Shown here one piece after another: positions 1 to 9,712 of a DNA stretch of 23,218 bases. The notes below the pieces were generated by a model, which worked only from the letters and a program-made list of their open reading frames with translations, ran no database searches and was not told the DNA's origin. Both the position numbers and the translations under genes were made by a program. The DNA comes from Ophiostoma sp. CBS 140.51 (lineage: Eukaryota > Ascomycota > Sordariomycetes > Ophiostomatales > Ophiostomataceae), in contig JANSLP010000432.1 of the NCBI GenBank assembly GCA_029298735.1, positions 1 to 23,218 of the forward strand, in the 5' to 3' direction. The first letter of the stretch is position 1; every line of letters starts with the position of its first letter.

Positions 1-544
1 ATTCCGCAAGTTGGATCCCTATGTTGGCTCTAACTTGGATCATAGCATTGCATCTCCACATACAGGTACCCATCCTCTGTCATGGTTTTGAAGAGGCGGG
101 CCAAGAATCCGAAGAACGGAGACGGAACAAAAGGCGTGGTTTGAACAAATCATAAGTCGTAAAATTTTGCGTTGCTGTCTCATCTATCTAAATGGTAAAG
201 AAATAATAGCAAAGACAGTAATATGAAAACATGTTGAACAATAATAGATGGCGGGGTGCACTCTGCACGTCAATGCAGAAAGTCCGACCAAGAAACAGAC
301 AGGTCATCAAGTCATGAAAGAGTCGCTAGAAAGCCAGAATTTTCATACAGGAGATAGAAAAAACAGATTGAACTGTAGTAAATCCAGACGCTGTATTTAT
401 GACAAAAGTGGAAACAATAATTCAAAACAGTGGACGTGGCATAGGGGCATCTTTGTTTTGTGTACAGGGTATATGCAAAAAGAAACAGTCCGAAATCGCG
501 AAAGGACGTAAAAAAAAAACCACAGAGAAAGGCTCAAGGAGTCT
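1..544. other. Left-edge intergenic stretch
   Basis: This is the 3' flank of the minus-strand gene that ends at 545. It is A-rich and has no convincing reading frame. At the extreme left, plus frame 2 is open from the window edge to a TGA at 89-91 and could be the last 29 residues of a plus-strand gene lying outside the window. That is too short to identify. The small frames at 248-590 have no recognisable composition or motif. Confidence 0.4.
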
Positions 545-3500
545 TCAGCTATTAATCTCGGTCATGGAAATCTCTGCGTGGCCACGGTGATTTTGACGGT
601 AGGTATCGTTCCAGCCATCGTCCCAGCCGGGCGGCGGGTGCCCGCCATGCTGTGGCGGGGCCTGCGGGAACATGGGCGGCATCTGAGGCGTCATTTGGGG
701 TATGGGTAGCATCTGCGGCATAGAAGGCATTTGCGGTGGCATCTGAGATGGCTGTTGCTGGTGCAATGGCTGATTCACATCACCAGGCCAGCCCCATTCG
801 GCGGGGGTGGGAGCGCCTTTCGAGAAGGATGGCCGGCGTGGCTGGTCGTAGTAGGCGTGGTATGGGTTCCGATATTGCTGCTGCGGCGTTTGTTGGTGAT
901 GCTGACCACCGTGGTGGTGGTTGGGAGGTGAGTGCCCCCTCGGATCGCCTCTCGGATCGTGGCGGTCGTCACGGTCATCACGTTCCCAACCCCGTGGTGG
1001 AGATGGCGACTCGTCCGGGTGGTAACGTGGGCGCTGTTGACGTTGTTGCTCGTGGTAGTCGCGGCGACGATCTTGGGCGTGGTAAGGCGGGCTGCGTGAA
1101 CGGCGGCGTGGCGGGTAGTCGGCGGCATGGTAAGGGTCGCGTCTCACCGGGCCGCGATCATCGTAGTCGTCACGCTGGTCGCGATGATCACGAGGGTCGT
1201 GGCGGTCATGATGGTCCCGGTGGTCTCGGTGGTCTCGGTGGTCGTGGTGGCCGTAGCCGTCGTACTCTTCGTCCTCACTGTGTTCATAAATTGGTCCTCG
1301 GCGGTCATGTTCGTGGTCATCGTCATGCATGCGACTGCGGTAGCGGTCGTATTGCTGACGTTGCTGAGGCCGCGACGGAGGAGGTGCACCTGAAACCTGT
1401 GCCGGTGGTGGGCCACGTACTGGCATGGCATGGTCCTCGCCGCGGATCCAGTTTGAGCTCAGGCCTTTTGCAGCAGCTGGCGGTCCACCACGAGGTCCGT
1501 CCATAGCGGCGGGCGCAGGAGCACCCGCGGCCCAAGGAGCAGCCGGAGGTGGCATGCCCATGCGCTCACTCCAAAAAGAGGCCCACATCTGCTCCATGTC
1601 TACATTGGGTCCATAACCACCAGCTGCGGCTTCAGGTCCACCTCTGCGCTGTGCCTGGTACGGATGAGCACCCATCATGGATGGATGCTGCGGTTGCGCA
1701 AAATATGGTGGCATGCCGGGATAGCCACCAGGTGCTATAGCAGCACCGGGCGGACCACCTGGATGAGGAGCCCGGGGATGCATGTAAGCAGCGGGTGGTG
1801 GCACAGGCGCCTCGCCAGGGTGAGGGACATGTGGCGGCGTTGGCGGGGGTGTGAACACTCTGTGTTCCGTGTCGGGTGAGAACTGGGTCTCGTCCTCGTG
1901 GTCGTGATCACCGTCGTCGTTGTCGTCGTCATGGCCGTCATTCTCGTCCTTGTCGTCGTTGCCCTCGTTGGCGCTCTCATACTCGCTGTCGTCCTTGTCC
2001 TTGGTCTCCGGTTCCGTGTCGCTGTGATGGTCTTCAACAACCTCCTTGGCCTGGGCCTTGGTCGTATTCTTGGCTTTAGACTTTGCCTTCGACTTCTTCG
2101 ACTTGGATGTCGAGGCCTCGACAGCCTCGTCGTCCTCACCAGCAGCCGATGGTGGAGTCGGTGGTGTGGGGAGAACAGCAACAGGCGGCGGTGAGGACTC
2201 CTTGCTTGATTGACCAGCTCGCTTAACTGGAGCCGTTGTCGTTTTAGCGTTCCGCTTCTTGCTCGAGTTGCTGGCAATCGGGGTAGCATTCCGCATGTCA
2301 ACCGTCTCCGCGTCAGAGTAGTGTCTTCCTTCATCATCGCTAGCGACAGCCTTTCCGTTACCCTTCTTGGCCGGCTTTGATGAGACCGCAATGGCCTTTT
2401 TCGGCCGGTAAGGCACACGTTCCAAGCTCATCTCTGTTGGTGCTGCATCGTCCTTTTCACGGTCGGCATCGTCGTTGGACTTGTTGCTAGGTCCATCTTG
2501 CTCGTTCTCCTTGTCGTCGTTTGTCTCTTGAGACTCGCCGGTGTCGCGTCTCCTCCGACCAGTCGTGCCACGTCGTCTGTTTGCTGGGACATCTTCATCA
2601 AAGTGTTCTTCGTCTTCATACTTGCCATCGCCGTAGGTACCTGCACGTCGGCGAGGCACAAGGGCCCCGCCGCGGCCAGAGTCACGACCAGGCACATCGC
2701 GGTACGGCCGCTCAATCGATCCCCGTCTCATACTGGGAAAGGGCCGGGCTGGCGCATGGCTGTCGTAGGGATCAGCGGCAGCACCGTATGCATCGGCGGC
2801 TGCTACTCCACGGGGACCGTAGAACGGCTGCGCCGCCGCCGCAGCAGCCATGTATGGAGGGTGGACAGGGTAAAAGCCAACGCCATGGAACATGGCTGCC
2901 TGTGACTGCATGTACGGCGGTATGTCAAATGGAGCACCGGGCGCAGTCTGATAAGCCATGGGATTGGCTCCAGGGTAGGGGAAATGTGAGGGAGCGAACG
3001 GTGCGCCACGGCCACCAGGCGGCATAAAGGCATCGGGAGACGGGTACGGAGGCGGAAGGTCGTCATGGTCTTGTTCAATATCGTGCCGTTCAAACTTGGC
3101 ATCTTTGGATTTGCTGGGTTCTGCCTGCGCTGCGGCTGCCGTTGCTTTGGGTGTTCCCGACTGATCCGTGGGTGGTGCTTCCGGAGCAGCTGCATCTGCG
3201 CCCGCCGTTTCCTTTTCCTCGACGGCACCAGCAGCTAAGGCCGCCTGAGCATCTGCTATGGCCTTCTCCAACTTTGCGATATCGTCGTCTTCGGGATTTG
3301 TCGTATCAGCTTTGTCGTCGGCTCTCTCTGGTTCGGACTCAGGCTCGGCTGCCGTTGTCTTAACAGCCTTGGCCTTGCCCTTGTTCTTGGCCAACTTCTT
3401 GAGAGCCTTCTTGGACAGGAACACTGGTGCTGTCTCTGGTTCCGGCTCTAGTGCGGCCTGGACTGCATCTGTTGTCTTGTCGTCTGTCGTTTCTGTTGGA

Positions 3501-4366
3501 GTCACCTCGACAGCATCTGAATTCTCAACTGGTTTGACTACCACGCTTTCCTCAAGCAGCCACTCGACAAATTGAGACGATAGATTCTCGGCACGGTCAT
3601 TTTCCTTGATTCTATCACGAAGGCCTTGGTAGATCCAGTCGGCCGCATCGACCGTTGGCTCGATGGGTTGCTTCCTGACCTTGTTCTTGCCCTTCTTTGT
3701 CTCCTTGGGAGGTGGCGGGGGAGCAGGGGCAACATAAAGTAATGAGCCCGGGCCCGTGATGGGCTCTTCATCATCACTCTGGTCATCGTCATCGGGACCG
3801 GCGAGTCTCTGCTCAATGGTCCGGACATAGATGATGACGGCACTGGTCAGTGTTTCAGACGCAATGCGGAACCTTGTCTGGTTGGTGATGCCGTCGGGTG
3901 CCGCACCCAACCGGAGCACGGCAGCGAGAAGTGCAAGACTGTTGCGCATCCACTCCATTTCTGTGAAGCGCTCGTCAGCACCGGAGCCGGGGAAGAGTGT
4001 CTTGAGCCGGCCGAGCTTGGTGGTCGACTTCTTGGCGGCAGCGGCGGGCTGCTTCTTGCCGCTGGGTGAGGAGACATCTTCATTGAGACCCTCAAAAAAT
4101 GTCTTTTGTACGCCATGGATGCGGTCAATCAATGCGTTGACCCGCTCCAGGCATGATGGTGAAAGTGATACAGGGCTGCCAGCCGACGCCAGGGCCGACG
4201 CCAGGTCGGCCAAGGTCAGGTTGAGGTCGACAAAGGCCTGCGCGATGCGGCCAATCTGGCACTCAACGCTGGGATACTCGGAGGCGAGACGGTAAAGATC
4301 CTGAGCCAGTTGGACCCCCAACCCGGCGGCGTCTGAAGCGCTTGCAGCGACCAAAGGTGGATCCAT
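545..4366 (-). CDS. Large disordered protein with STAND-type N-terminal helical domain
   Basis: A single-exon frame of 1273 residues. Residues 1-200 look folded and helical. They begin MDPPLVAASASDAAGLG, which resembles the MDPLSVAAS-type opening of the fungal N-terminal domain found on STAND/NACHT proteins, but no NACHT or other ATPase follows. The rest is low complexity: an acidic and Lys-rich part (about 200-420), a Pro/Gly/Tyr-rich part with an alanine run (about 440-560), Arg-rich and acidic/Ser/Lys blocks (about 560-860), then Pro/Gly-rich sequence. Around 1037-1069 there are His-Arg-Asp triplet repeats, and around 1209-1240 Met-Pro-Gln repeats. The C-terminus is Gln/Pro-rich. The first ATG is used because the helical domain starts there. 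Length, uninterrupted frame and ordered domain support a real gene. Function is unknown; a scaffold or RNA/chromatin-associated condensate protein is only a guess. Confidence 0.85.
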   Translation of the reverse strand: MDPPLVAASASDAAGLGVQLAQDLYRLASEYPSVECQIGRIAQAFVDLNLTLADLASALASAGSPVSLSPSCLERVNALIDRIHGVQKTFFEGLNEDVSSPSGKKQPAAAAKKSTTKLGRLKTLFPGSGADERFTEMEWMRNSLALLAAVLRLGAAPDGITNQTRFRIASETLTSAVIIYVRTIEQRLAGPDDDDQSDDEEPITGPGSLLYVAPAPPPPPKETKKGKNKVRKQPIEPTVDAADWIYQGLRDRIKENDRAENLSSQFVEWLLEESVVVKPVENSDAVEVTPTETTDDKTTDAVQAALEPEPETAPVFLSKKALKKLAKNKGKAKAVKTTAAEPESEPERADDKADTTNPEDDDIAKLEKAIADAQAALAAGAVEEKETAGADAAAPEAPPTDQSGTPKATAAAAQAEPSKSKDAKFERHDIEQDHDDLPPPYPSPDAFMPPGGRGAPFAPSHFPYPGANPMAYQTAPGAPFDIPPYMQSQAAMFHGVGFYPVHPPYMAAAAAAQPFYGPRGVAAADAYGAAADPYDSHAPARPFPSMRRGSIERPYRDVPGRDSGRGGALVPRRRAGTYGDGKYEDEEHFDEDVPANRRRGTTGRRRRDTGESQETNDDKENEQDGPSNKSNDDADREKDDAAPTEMSLERVPYRPKKAIAVSSKPAKKGNGKAVASDDEGRHYSDAETVDMRNATPIASNSSKKRNAKTTTAPVKRAGQSSKESSPPPVAVLPTPPTPPSAAGEDDEAVEASTSKSKKSKAKSKAKNTTKAQAKEVVEDHHSDTEPETKDKDDSEYESANEGNDDKDENDGHDDDNDDGDHDHEDETQFSPDTEHRVFTPPPTPPHVPHPGEAPVPPPAAYMHPRAPHPGGPPGAAIAPGGYPGMPPYFAQPQHPSMMGAHPYQAQRRGGPEAAAGGYGPNVDMEQMWASFWSERMGMPPPAAPWAAGAPAPAAMDGPRGGPPAAAKGLSSNWIRGEDHAMPVRGPPPAQVSGAPPPSRPQQRQQYDRYRSRMHDDDHEHDRRGPIYEHSEDEEYDGYGHHDHRDHRDHRDHHDRHDPRDHRDQRDDYDDRGPVRRDPYHAADYPPRRRSRSPPYHAQDRRRDYHEQQRQQRPRYHPDESPSPPRGWERDDRDDRHDPRGDPRGHSPPNHHHGGQHHQQTPQQQYRNPYHAYYDQPRRPSFSKGAPTPAEWGWPGDVNQPLHQQQPSQMPPQMPSMPQMLPIPQMTPQMPPMFPQAPPQHGGHPPPGWDDGWNDTYRQNHRGHAEISMTEINS
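1160..1256 (-). repeat. In-frame His-Arg-Asp coding repeat
   Basis: A short degenerate tandem array with a 9-bp unit (plus strand GTGGTCTCG and variants) inside the large disordered gene. It encodes repeated Asp-His-Arg triplets around residues 1037-1069. Because the unit is a multiple of three, copy-number change would not break the frame. Confidence 0.7.
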
Positions 4367-7200
4367 GGCTTCTCATAGTTTTCGAGAGAGGAGACAGTAG
4401 GAGAAGAGTAAGTGAGAGATGTGCGCGTGGCACGATCAAGGCAAGCGTGCAGGAGAAAGTGTGGGCTTGCGAGAGGCAAAAGTGAGAATGGGAAACCAGT
4501 CCGATTGCACGACCAGCCGGTTGGTAAAAAAGAAAAGCGAGGGAGATGTGTTTTCTGGGGTGAAAGTTGTGTCAATCAAAAGTCAGCAATGAAGTCTCCG
4601 CGTGACAGAGTTCCGGTAGTGGCACGTCGGGTAGAAAGCAGCGGCAAAAGGTGCGAAAAATGAAGCGGAAATGAGGAATGTTGCGAGGACCAGCAAAAAC
4701 AAATGAAAAGAGAGAAGAAATTCAAAATCCACAAAAATGATTGAAATTTGCGCCTCGCATACATTTTCCCAACGACGCCCACAGAATAAAAAGACAGAGT
4801 AGCCAAAAAAGAAGGGAAGGAGAAAAAACTCACCGTTCAATGCACGTCGGCGGTTTGGCATTTGGCTCATTGATGTCCAACTGTGGTCTGTGAGTGCCCA
4901 GTGTAGTGGAGCATCGTCTTGTCCCCCATGTCTGGGTTTGGCCCCATCGTCGCCCGTCCTTTGTTAAGTTGTTCCTGCAAATAGAAATGCAAATGCAGAA
5001 CCAGCCCATCCATAAAACAGAAAGAACTACCGGCGGGCCGCTGCCCTGCCAGTGCCTGATGAACAGCGGCTGGGGATATTCACCCCTTCTTTTGCCTTTC
5101 GTAGTTCTTCGGTTCTTTGGCTCTTGATCCCGATCTTCCTTCGAACCCTGTCGGCCACCCTGGCTGGTCCGTCGTGTTCTGGTGCCCTGGTGGTGCCCTG
5201 GTGTCCTGTCGTCTCGTCTGTATGATGGTTCCTTGGATCGAACTGTGTGGGATCTGCTTTTTTTCTCGTCCTTCGCTCTCTCGCCCTGGCTTCCATAATT
5301 TTTCCTGCTTGTTTTTTCGTCCTTGCTTTGCGTTTCATCCCTGCTCACCCATCTTTCCGGAAACACAATTAAAGTGGGCAGTGTGCATGATGGCACGAAA
5401 TGCACACGGGTAGGGGAGTTTAGGGAGTCGAAAGTGACGCAGCCAACGAGAAGTGAGACGGCGGGGCGAGTGCACATACGACAAGGACTCTTTCTTCCGC
5501 GCACAAACAGAGAGACAAGAGATAGAGGGGCACAAAGACAGACAAAAACACAAAAGGCTCGTCTAACAATCAAGAGCCGATGCGTACAAAAGGAGGGGGA
5601 AAGATATTGCCCAGTGAGACAAGAAAAGAGCCGATCGGGCAAAAAGAAAGACGAGACGGCGACAGGGCAAGACAAAGACAGGTCGTGTTGTGAGTACGGC
5701 AGACAATAAAAGCTGCCGAAAAGGGCAATGTATTAGCACTCGAAGGGCACGACAGCACCGACCACCGGGGGATCAGACGGCGATGACGTGGCAGCCGGGG
5801 AATGGAGACGGCAAACGACAAAATGCACAATGTGAAAACATGCAAAGGGCGAAGAGGCACAAAACACAAAAGGGAAAACGAGAACAAAAAGAGATCACGA
5901 AGCAGCGATGCGGAACAGAAAAGGCAAATGGACAAATAGCAGTTGGAGAAAGTGTAAACAAAGCCTGCGCGCGTGCGAACGCGCGACTCCCGATGTCACG
6001 CACTCTTTCAACCTGTTATCTTTCCCGTTCTCTTTCGTAGTGTTGTCGTCATGCGTGTCTCGCTCGTCTTTATTTCGTTGTCTTCCAATCACTGCGCGCC
6101 CTGGATTGTTGTCGTTTGTTTGCAGTCTTGTCCAATCGTTTGCGCTGCAGCACCCGTGGAAAGGGAGGGCTGCGAACGCAAGGGAAATATGCAGCAGCAA
6201 GCAGAATGAAAGGCCAGAGAGCACCCGAAAATAATTCGAAAATGAGTAAAGTTGTGTGGATGGGGCAGCCATGCATATGCAGGCGAGCGGGACACAGGAA
6301 TTAAAAGAATAAGATGGGTGCCACAAACGGATTTCAGTGGATGGAATTGACTGGCGGTCGCGCGCGCCTCCGAGGGTCCCTCGTGGGTTTGAGGAAGAAG
6401 CGTCGGCGTGGTCAAATTTGCTTGCTGCATGTCGCGGGCGCACAAAGTGATGGCATGGAAACACATGAAAACAAAAGGGAGTGCAGGAAAGAGAGTGGGA
6501 AGGGAAATATTGACGATACAAAAGAGACAAGGGGTTAACAAGAAGAAAATGTGAACGCTCTTTCCGCGGCTACGGGTAGCTCCTGCCAGGCCTCAAATGG
6601 TGAGACCAAGTTCGACCGTTTTCTCTTTCCTAACCCAGGAAAAGTCGGATGCAACCAAAAAGAAATGTTCTGGAAGGAAGGAGCACCCGCGCTAAGAATA
6701 AAAAAAAAGGAAGGAAAAATGTCAAGGAGAATAAAAATTTTGGTGGGAAGGAGCGGCCCAGCGCAACGCCCTTCACCGGGCTCAGCGACGAGACCACCCG
6801 AAACCTTGCCCGATTTAAGCGACAACAGCGATACGCTTGCGCGGGAGCGTTACCACGCCGTCGGGTCGCTCTCACTGACGGACGGTAAGTCAACAGTTAA
6901 AGTCATTTGGCTGAGATTAATTCTTTCTAAATTGTGAAAAATAAGATATTAAAATAGAAGAAGAAGAGTAGGAGTTAGAGAAAGACAACTCGGAAAATTA
7001 TGTACTCAAACAAGAATTACTCGAAATATATGATTGAATTTCAAAAGGCAAAAAAAAAGTAAAACTTAGATGTGACAAAAATCGTCAAAAAGTGAATGTA
7101 GTAGATTTGCTAGAAACTTGTCATTATCACATCGCAGCTAGCTTTGTGTACACAAAATTGTGAACACTCGAGTAGGAAATCGACAGCCTTGCTTGTACAA
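4367..7200. other. 2.8 kb non-coding upstream region
   Basis: This region lies between the start of the disordered-protein gene and the 3' end of the alpha-kinase pseudogene. Both are on the minus strand, so most of it is probably promoter and leader of the former. Near the ATG the minus strand is strongly pyrimidine-rich (CT-rich leader), as is common in filamentous fungi. Base composition switches in blocks: on the plus strand 5090-5350 is pyrimidine-rich, about 5400-5950 purine-rich, and 6000-6130 pyrimidine-rich again. From about 6900 to 7150 it becomes A/T-rich. Open frames here (for example 4830-5675 minus, 5895-6530 minus) have biased, unrecognisable composition. Confidence 0.6.
4555..4833 (-). 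other. Probable 5'-leader intron of the disordered-protein gene
   Basis: On the minus strand a consensus donor GTGAGT starts at 4833. A branch-like TGCTGAC is followed by a pyrimidine-containing tract and acceptor TTTCACCCCAG ending at 4555. The 279-nt interval is T-rich. Removal would leave a CT-rich leader exon (4367-4554) before the ATG at 4366. The call rests on splice consensus only. Confidence 0.45.
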
Positions 7201-9214
7201 TCATCTACAACTGGGAGGACAAGGTCTGTGGGTGTGATTGAACGATGGCTTCGATGAAGCCGTGATCCCGCGGCCTGAAAACGTAGGGGTCGCCATGCAT
7301 GGCTCTGGAGCGTAGGCTTTCAATGGAGCTGGCCAGTCTTTTGTTATTTGTATTGATGGATTCCCGTCCACCTCCATAGCGTCTCCGGTCGTCATCGTTT
7401 CAGAAGCCTTACCGGGCCACACCTCCCTGAACTTGTATTGGCCCGAGTAGAGCATGTCACGATTGCTCTCGAGGCCCAAGATCTGGCAGACCCAGTTGCA
7501 TTCGTGGGACAATGAAAAGGAGAAGTAGCCAGCCCAGCCTAGGTTGGTGCGGGAGAGGCGTAGGTAATGGTCGTCGGCGGTCTGGAAGGCCGGATCGGTG
7601 AGCATGCGGCCGACTGGGCGGCTTGGTAGACGTTCATGGATTCCAGCTCTTCGTTCAGCCAGCCACCGTTGGAGTTGTACTTGACGTAGGGCCCTTCAAA
7701 CCAGGACTCTAGTAGCATGAATCTGCCAATTCTAGTTGGTGTGGTTATGCGGGGTGGTGGCTACTTGGGATTTGACGGTGGGCGTTCCAAGCACGTTGGA
7801 ACGGCAAAATCAAGCTTGTATTTGTCTGGCAGATGCTGCTAAACCCTATGGCAAAAGCCTTGCACAGCGCCCTAGCATGCACGTCTTCTATGTAGTACGG
7901 CAAGGTCAACGCCTCGCGAAAGCGGTTTTTGGCCACAAGTCGAAACTCGGAGTTTGCACATTTGGCTAGAAAGAACTCTTGCCATTCACTCCGGAAGTAA
8001 GGCGATTGTCGTGTGAGGACGGTCATGTTGGTTATGCGCATATCCTGTTCTTTGGGATTGTCCATCATGTTATCTAGACCACTGACTGACTTGGGGACAT
8101 TGATTGTGTAGTACTCATACGCGCCTCTGTTGTTAAACCAGCTCTCTGTGTCCCATTGCGGGGGAGAGACACCCAGCTCACCGACCGCGGTCTATGGCTG
8201 GGACGTGGCTTCGGCCAGCCACAGTGTGGTCGGTTTGGTAATACTTATGAGGATTGAACGAACACACTGGTAGCGTATGTCGCTGTGGGTGTCATTGAGT
8301 TGTGACTCGTCAAATCGGCCTGCTTATCATGAGTTTCTGACGAGCGCATGGGATTGATATTGGCAATGACTTGATGCAATGCCGGATTGATGTTCACGGC
8401 CCTGATGCACTCTAGGTTTTTGGGAGAGTACTTGTTCATGGTAGCAAGGCGGCAGCTTGGTGTGAGGGCAGAAAACGCCTCAAAGAAAACCAGGGCCATT
8501 CGGTCGGTGTCGTAGCTAAGAGGTACCGGAGTGTAGTTGATGTTGAGATCCAACATGCGCTGGATGACCATTGTGGGAGTGAGACCATGCAGCTCACTGC
8601 CAGCATCTGGGTAGCGGTCGTAGTCGTGTCGGTAGTCGTAGAGGGCCCGGCCATGGCATGGTGCGTCGGTGATGTGGATAATGCAGCGCGTCTGCCTTTC
8701 CCATTCCATGTTCAGCGCCGCGTTCAAGCCGCCCAGTGCATCTTCTGGAGCATCGCCTCCACCGCCCGAGGTCGAAAGCTTCTTGACGAATCTGAAAACT
8801 TTGTCGGGATTAATTGTGAAGTCGAAACACTCCACGTGCTCTCCCTCAGTGTCGCCATGGTCTTTGTAGCTCACAATGCCAACACGAGGTCTCACCTTGT
8901 CCAAAAACGTTGAGTAAAGTACCTGCATGATGCCGGAAACATGATTTTGGACACTTTTCATGTGTCGTATCATCGAGGCTGTTGTGTCGATGACAATCGC
9001 TACATCAACAGCACACTTTGACTTGAAGGAGGTCATCGGTCAAGGCCTTGTGTTTAAGAGATTCAGCAAGAGCATCGATGGTGCGTCTTTGAAGAAGCTC
9101 GGGTCTCTCTCTCACTTGGCTTTCTGGCAGGCTCTCTTGCTCTCCCAAAGTGGGTTTTCAAGCGGCGAAGCAGACGCTGGGACGGGGTTGTTGCAAGACA
9201 TGTTGGTCTGACAT
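7201..9214 (-). pseudogene. VWA / alpha-kinase (VwkA-like) pseudogene
   Basis: Fragments in successive frames together resemble a fungal protein with a von Willebrand A domain and an atypical alpha-kinase domain. A start lies at 9214 or 9201. A leading piece stops at TGA 9112-9114, beside a GA dinucleotide run. A coiled helix (about 9104-9023) leads, after an extra base near 9022, into the VWA domain (9021-8245), with MIDAS residues DTTAS and a GGDAPED motif, closed by TAA 8245-8247. The kinase N-lobe (8191-7827, LVAKNRF with the presumed ATP Lys) follows TAG 8192-8194. There is a frameshift near 7826, TAG at 7761-7763, and a deletion at 7606-7610 that joins the NEELESMNVYQAAQ segment to LTDP. 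Missing are the DLQGVG motif, with its catalytic Asp and metal-binding Gln, and a zinc-ligand His. The zinc motif HECNWVC survives downstream. No intron set repairs these breaks; the 8245-8192 break alone might be a weak intron. Confidence 0.85.
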
Positions 9215-9424
9215 CGTGATGCGAGCAGGATAAGTATGGTGTGAGGAAGAATGTCGTTGAAATGGAAGTTGAAGAGATGTGTTGTAAGACTTGTTGATCC
9301 TAAAGTCGAATTGAGGACCTAATATGAAAGTAAAGTTGAAAGAAACGATGAAACAAAACATGAGCTAAGTTGAGAGGAGGGAGAAATTAAAACAAAGGAC
9401 AAAAGGGGAAATTTGGAACTTCGC

Positions 9425-9538
9425 GCATGCCCCTGATGCGTTCTCAGATCGGGAAAGAGCAGCCAGTATTTGCCTTCTTGAAGCAGAAGCTACACGTCGT
9501 TAGCCCCTGATGTACCATCGACTCGGGAAAGAGCAACC
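9425..9538. repeat. Diverged direct repeat pair
   Basis: Both copies begin GCCCCTGATG and, after about ten variable bases, share TCGGGAAAGAGCA. The copies are about 75 bp apart. The shared ends with a variable middle suggest an old duplication or a repeated binding site. Confidence 0.5.
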
Positions 9539-9566
9539 CTCAACTGCATCGTCGTTTGCTCTTTCC
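9526..9566. repeat. 11-bp perfect inverted repeat (hairpin)
   Basis: GGAAAGAGCAA at 9526-9536 is exactly complemented by TTGCTCTTTCC at 9556-9566, with a 19-nt loop. It lies about 150 bp beyond the SDR stop codon, so it could fall in that gene's 3' untranslated region or just past it. Confidence 0.6.
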
Positions 9567-9712
9567 ACAAAAGTTATGAAGAGTTCCTGCAATGTTTTGG
9601 AGTAAAAACAATATCGAAATTGAACATGCTACGCTCCTTACTCGTCTCTTGAAAATAAAGCCCGGAAGGATAAAAGAAAATTACAAAAAAATACATCTCC
9701 ATCACAGCACGC

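Larger units (their letters stand above)
9215..9712. other. Intergenic stretch with short repeats
   Basis: This separates the pseudogene from the 3' end of the SDR gene. It holds two diverged direct copies of a roughly 36-bp element (9425-9464 and 9503-9538) and an inverted match that can form a hairpin, listed separately. No coding frame is credible. Confidence 0.6.

Noticed and set aside
736..1506. 256-codon plus-strand frame antisense to the disordered-protein gene
   Set aside because: It mirrors the repetitive GGT/CGT-rich codons of the real gene on the other strand; its Gly/Arg/His-rich composition follows from that, and there is no motif.
4830..5675. 281-codon minus-strand frame upstream of the disordered-protein gene
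   Set aside because: It starts at TTG, is biased Ser/Cys/Leu then Lys/Arg because of the skewed base composition, has no recognisable domain, and its end coincides with the leader-intron donor.
5895..6530. 211-codon minus-strand frame
   Set aside because: Cys/His/Ser/Phe-rich composition typical of pyrimidine-rich non-coding DNA, with no motif.
8192..8268. Intron that would join the VWA and kinase parts into one gene
   Set aside because: A phase-compatible GT...CCATAG interval exists, but the donor and branch site are weak and it does not fix the other frameshifts, the TAG at 7761 or the catalytic deletion.
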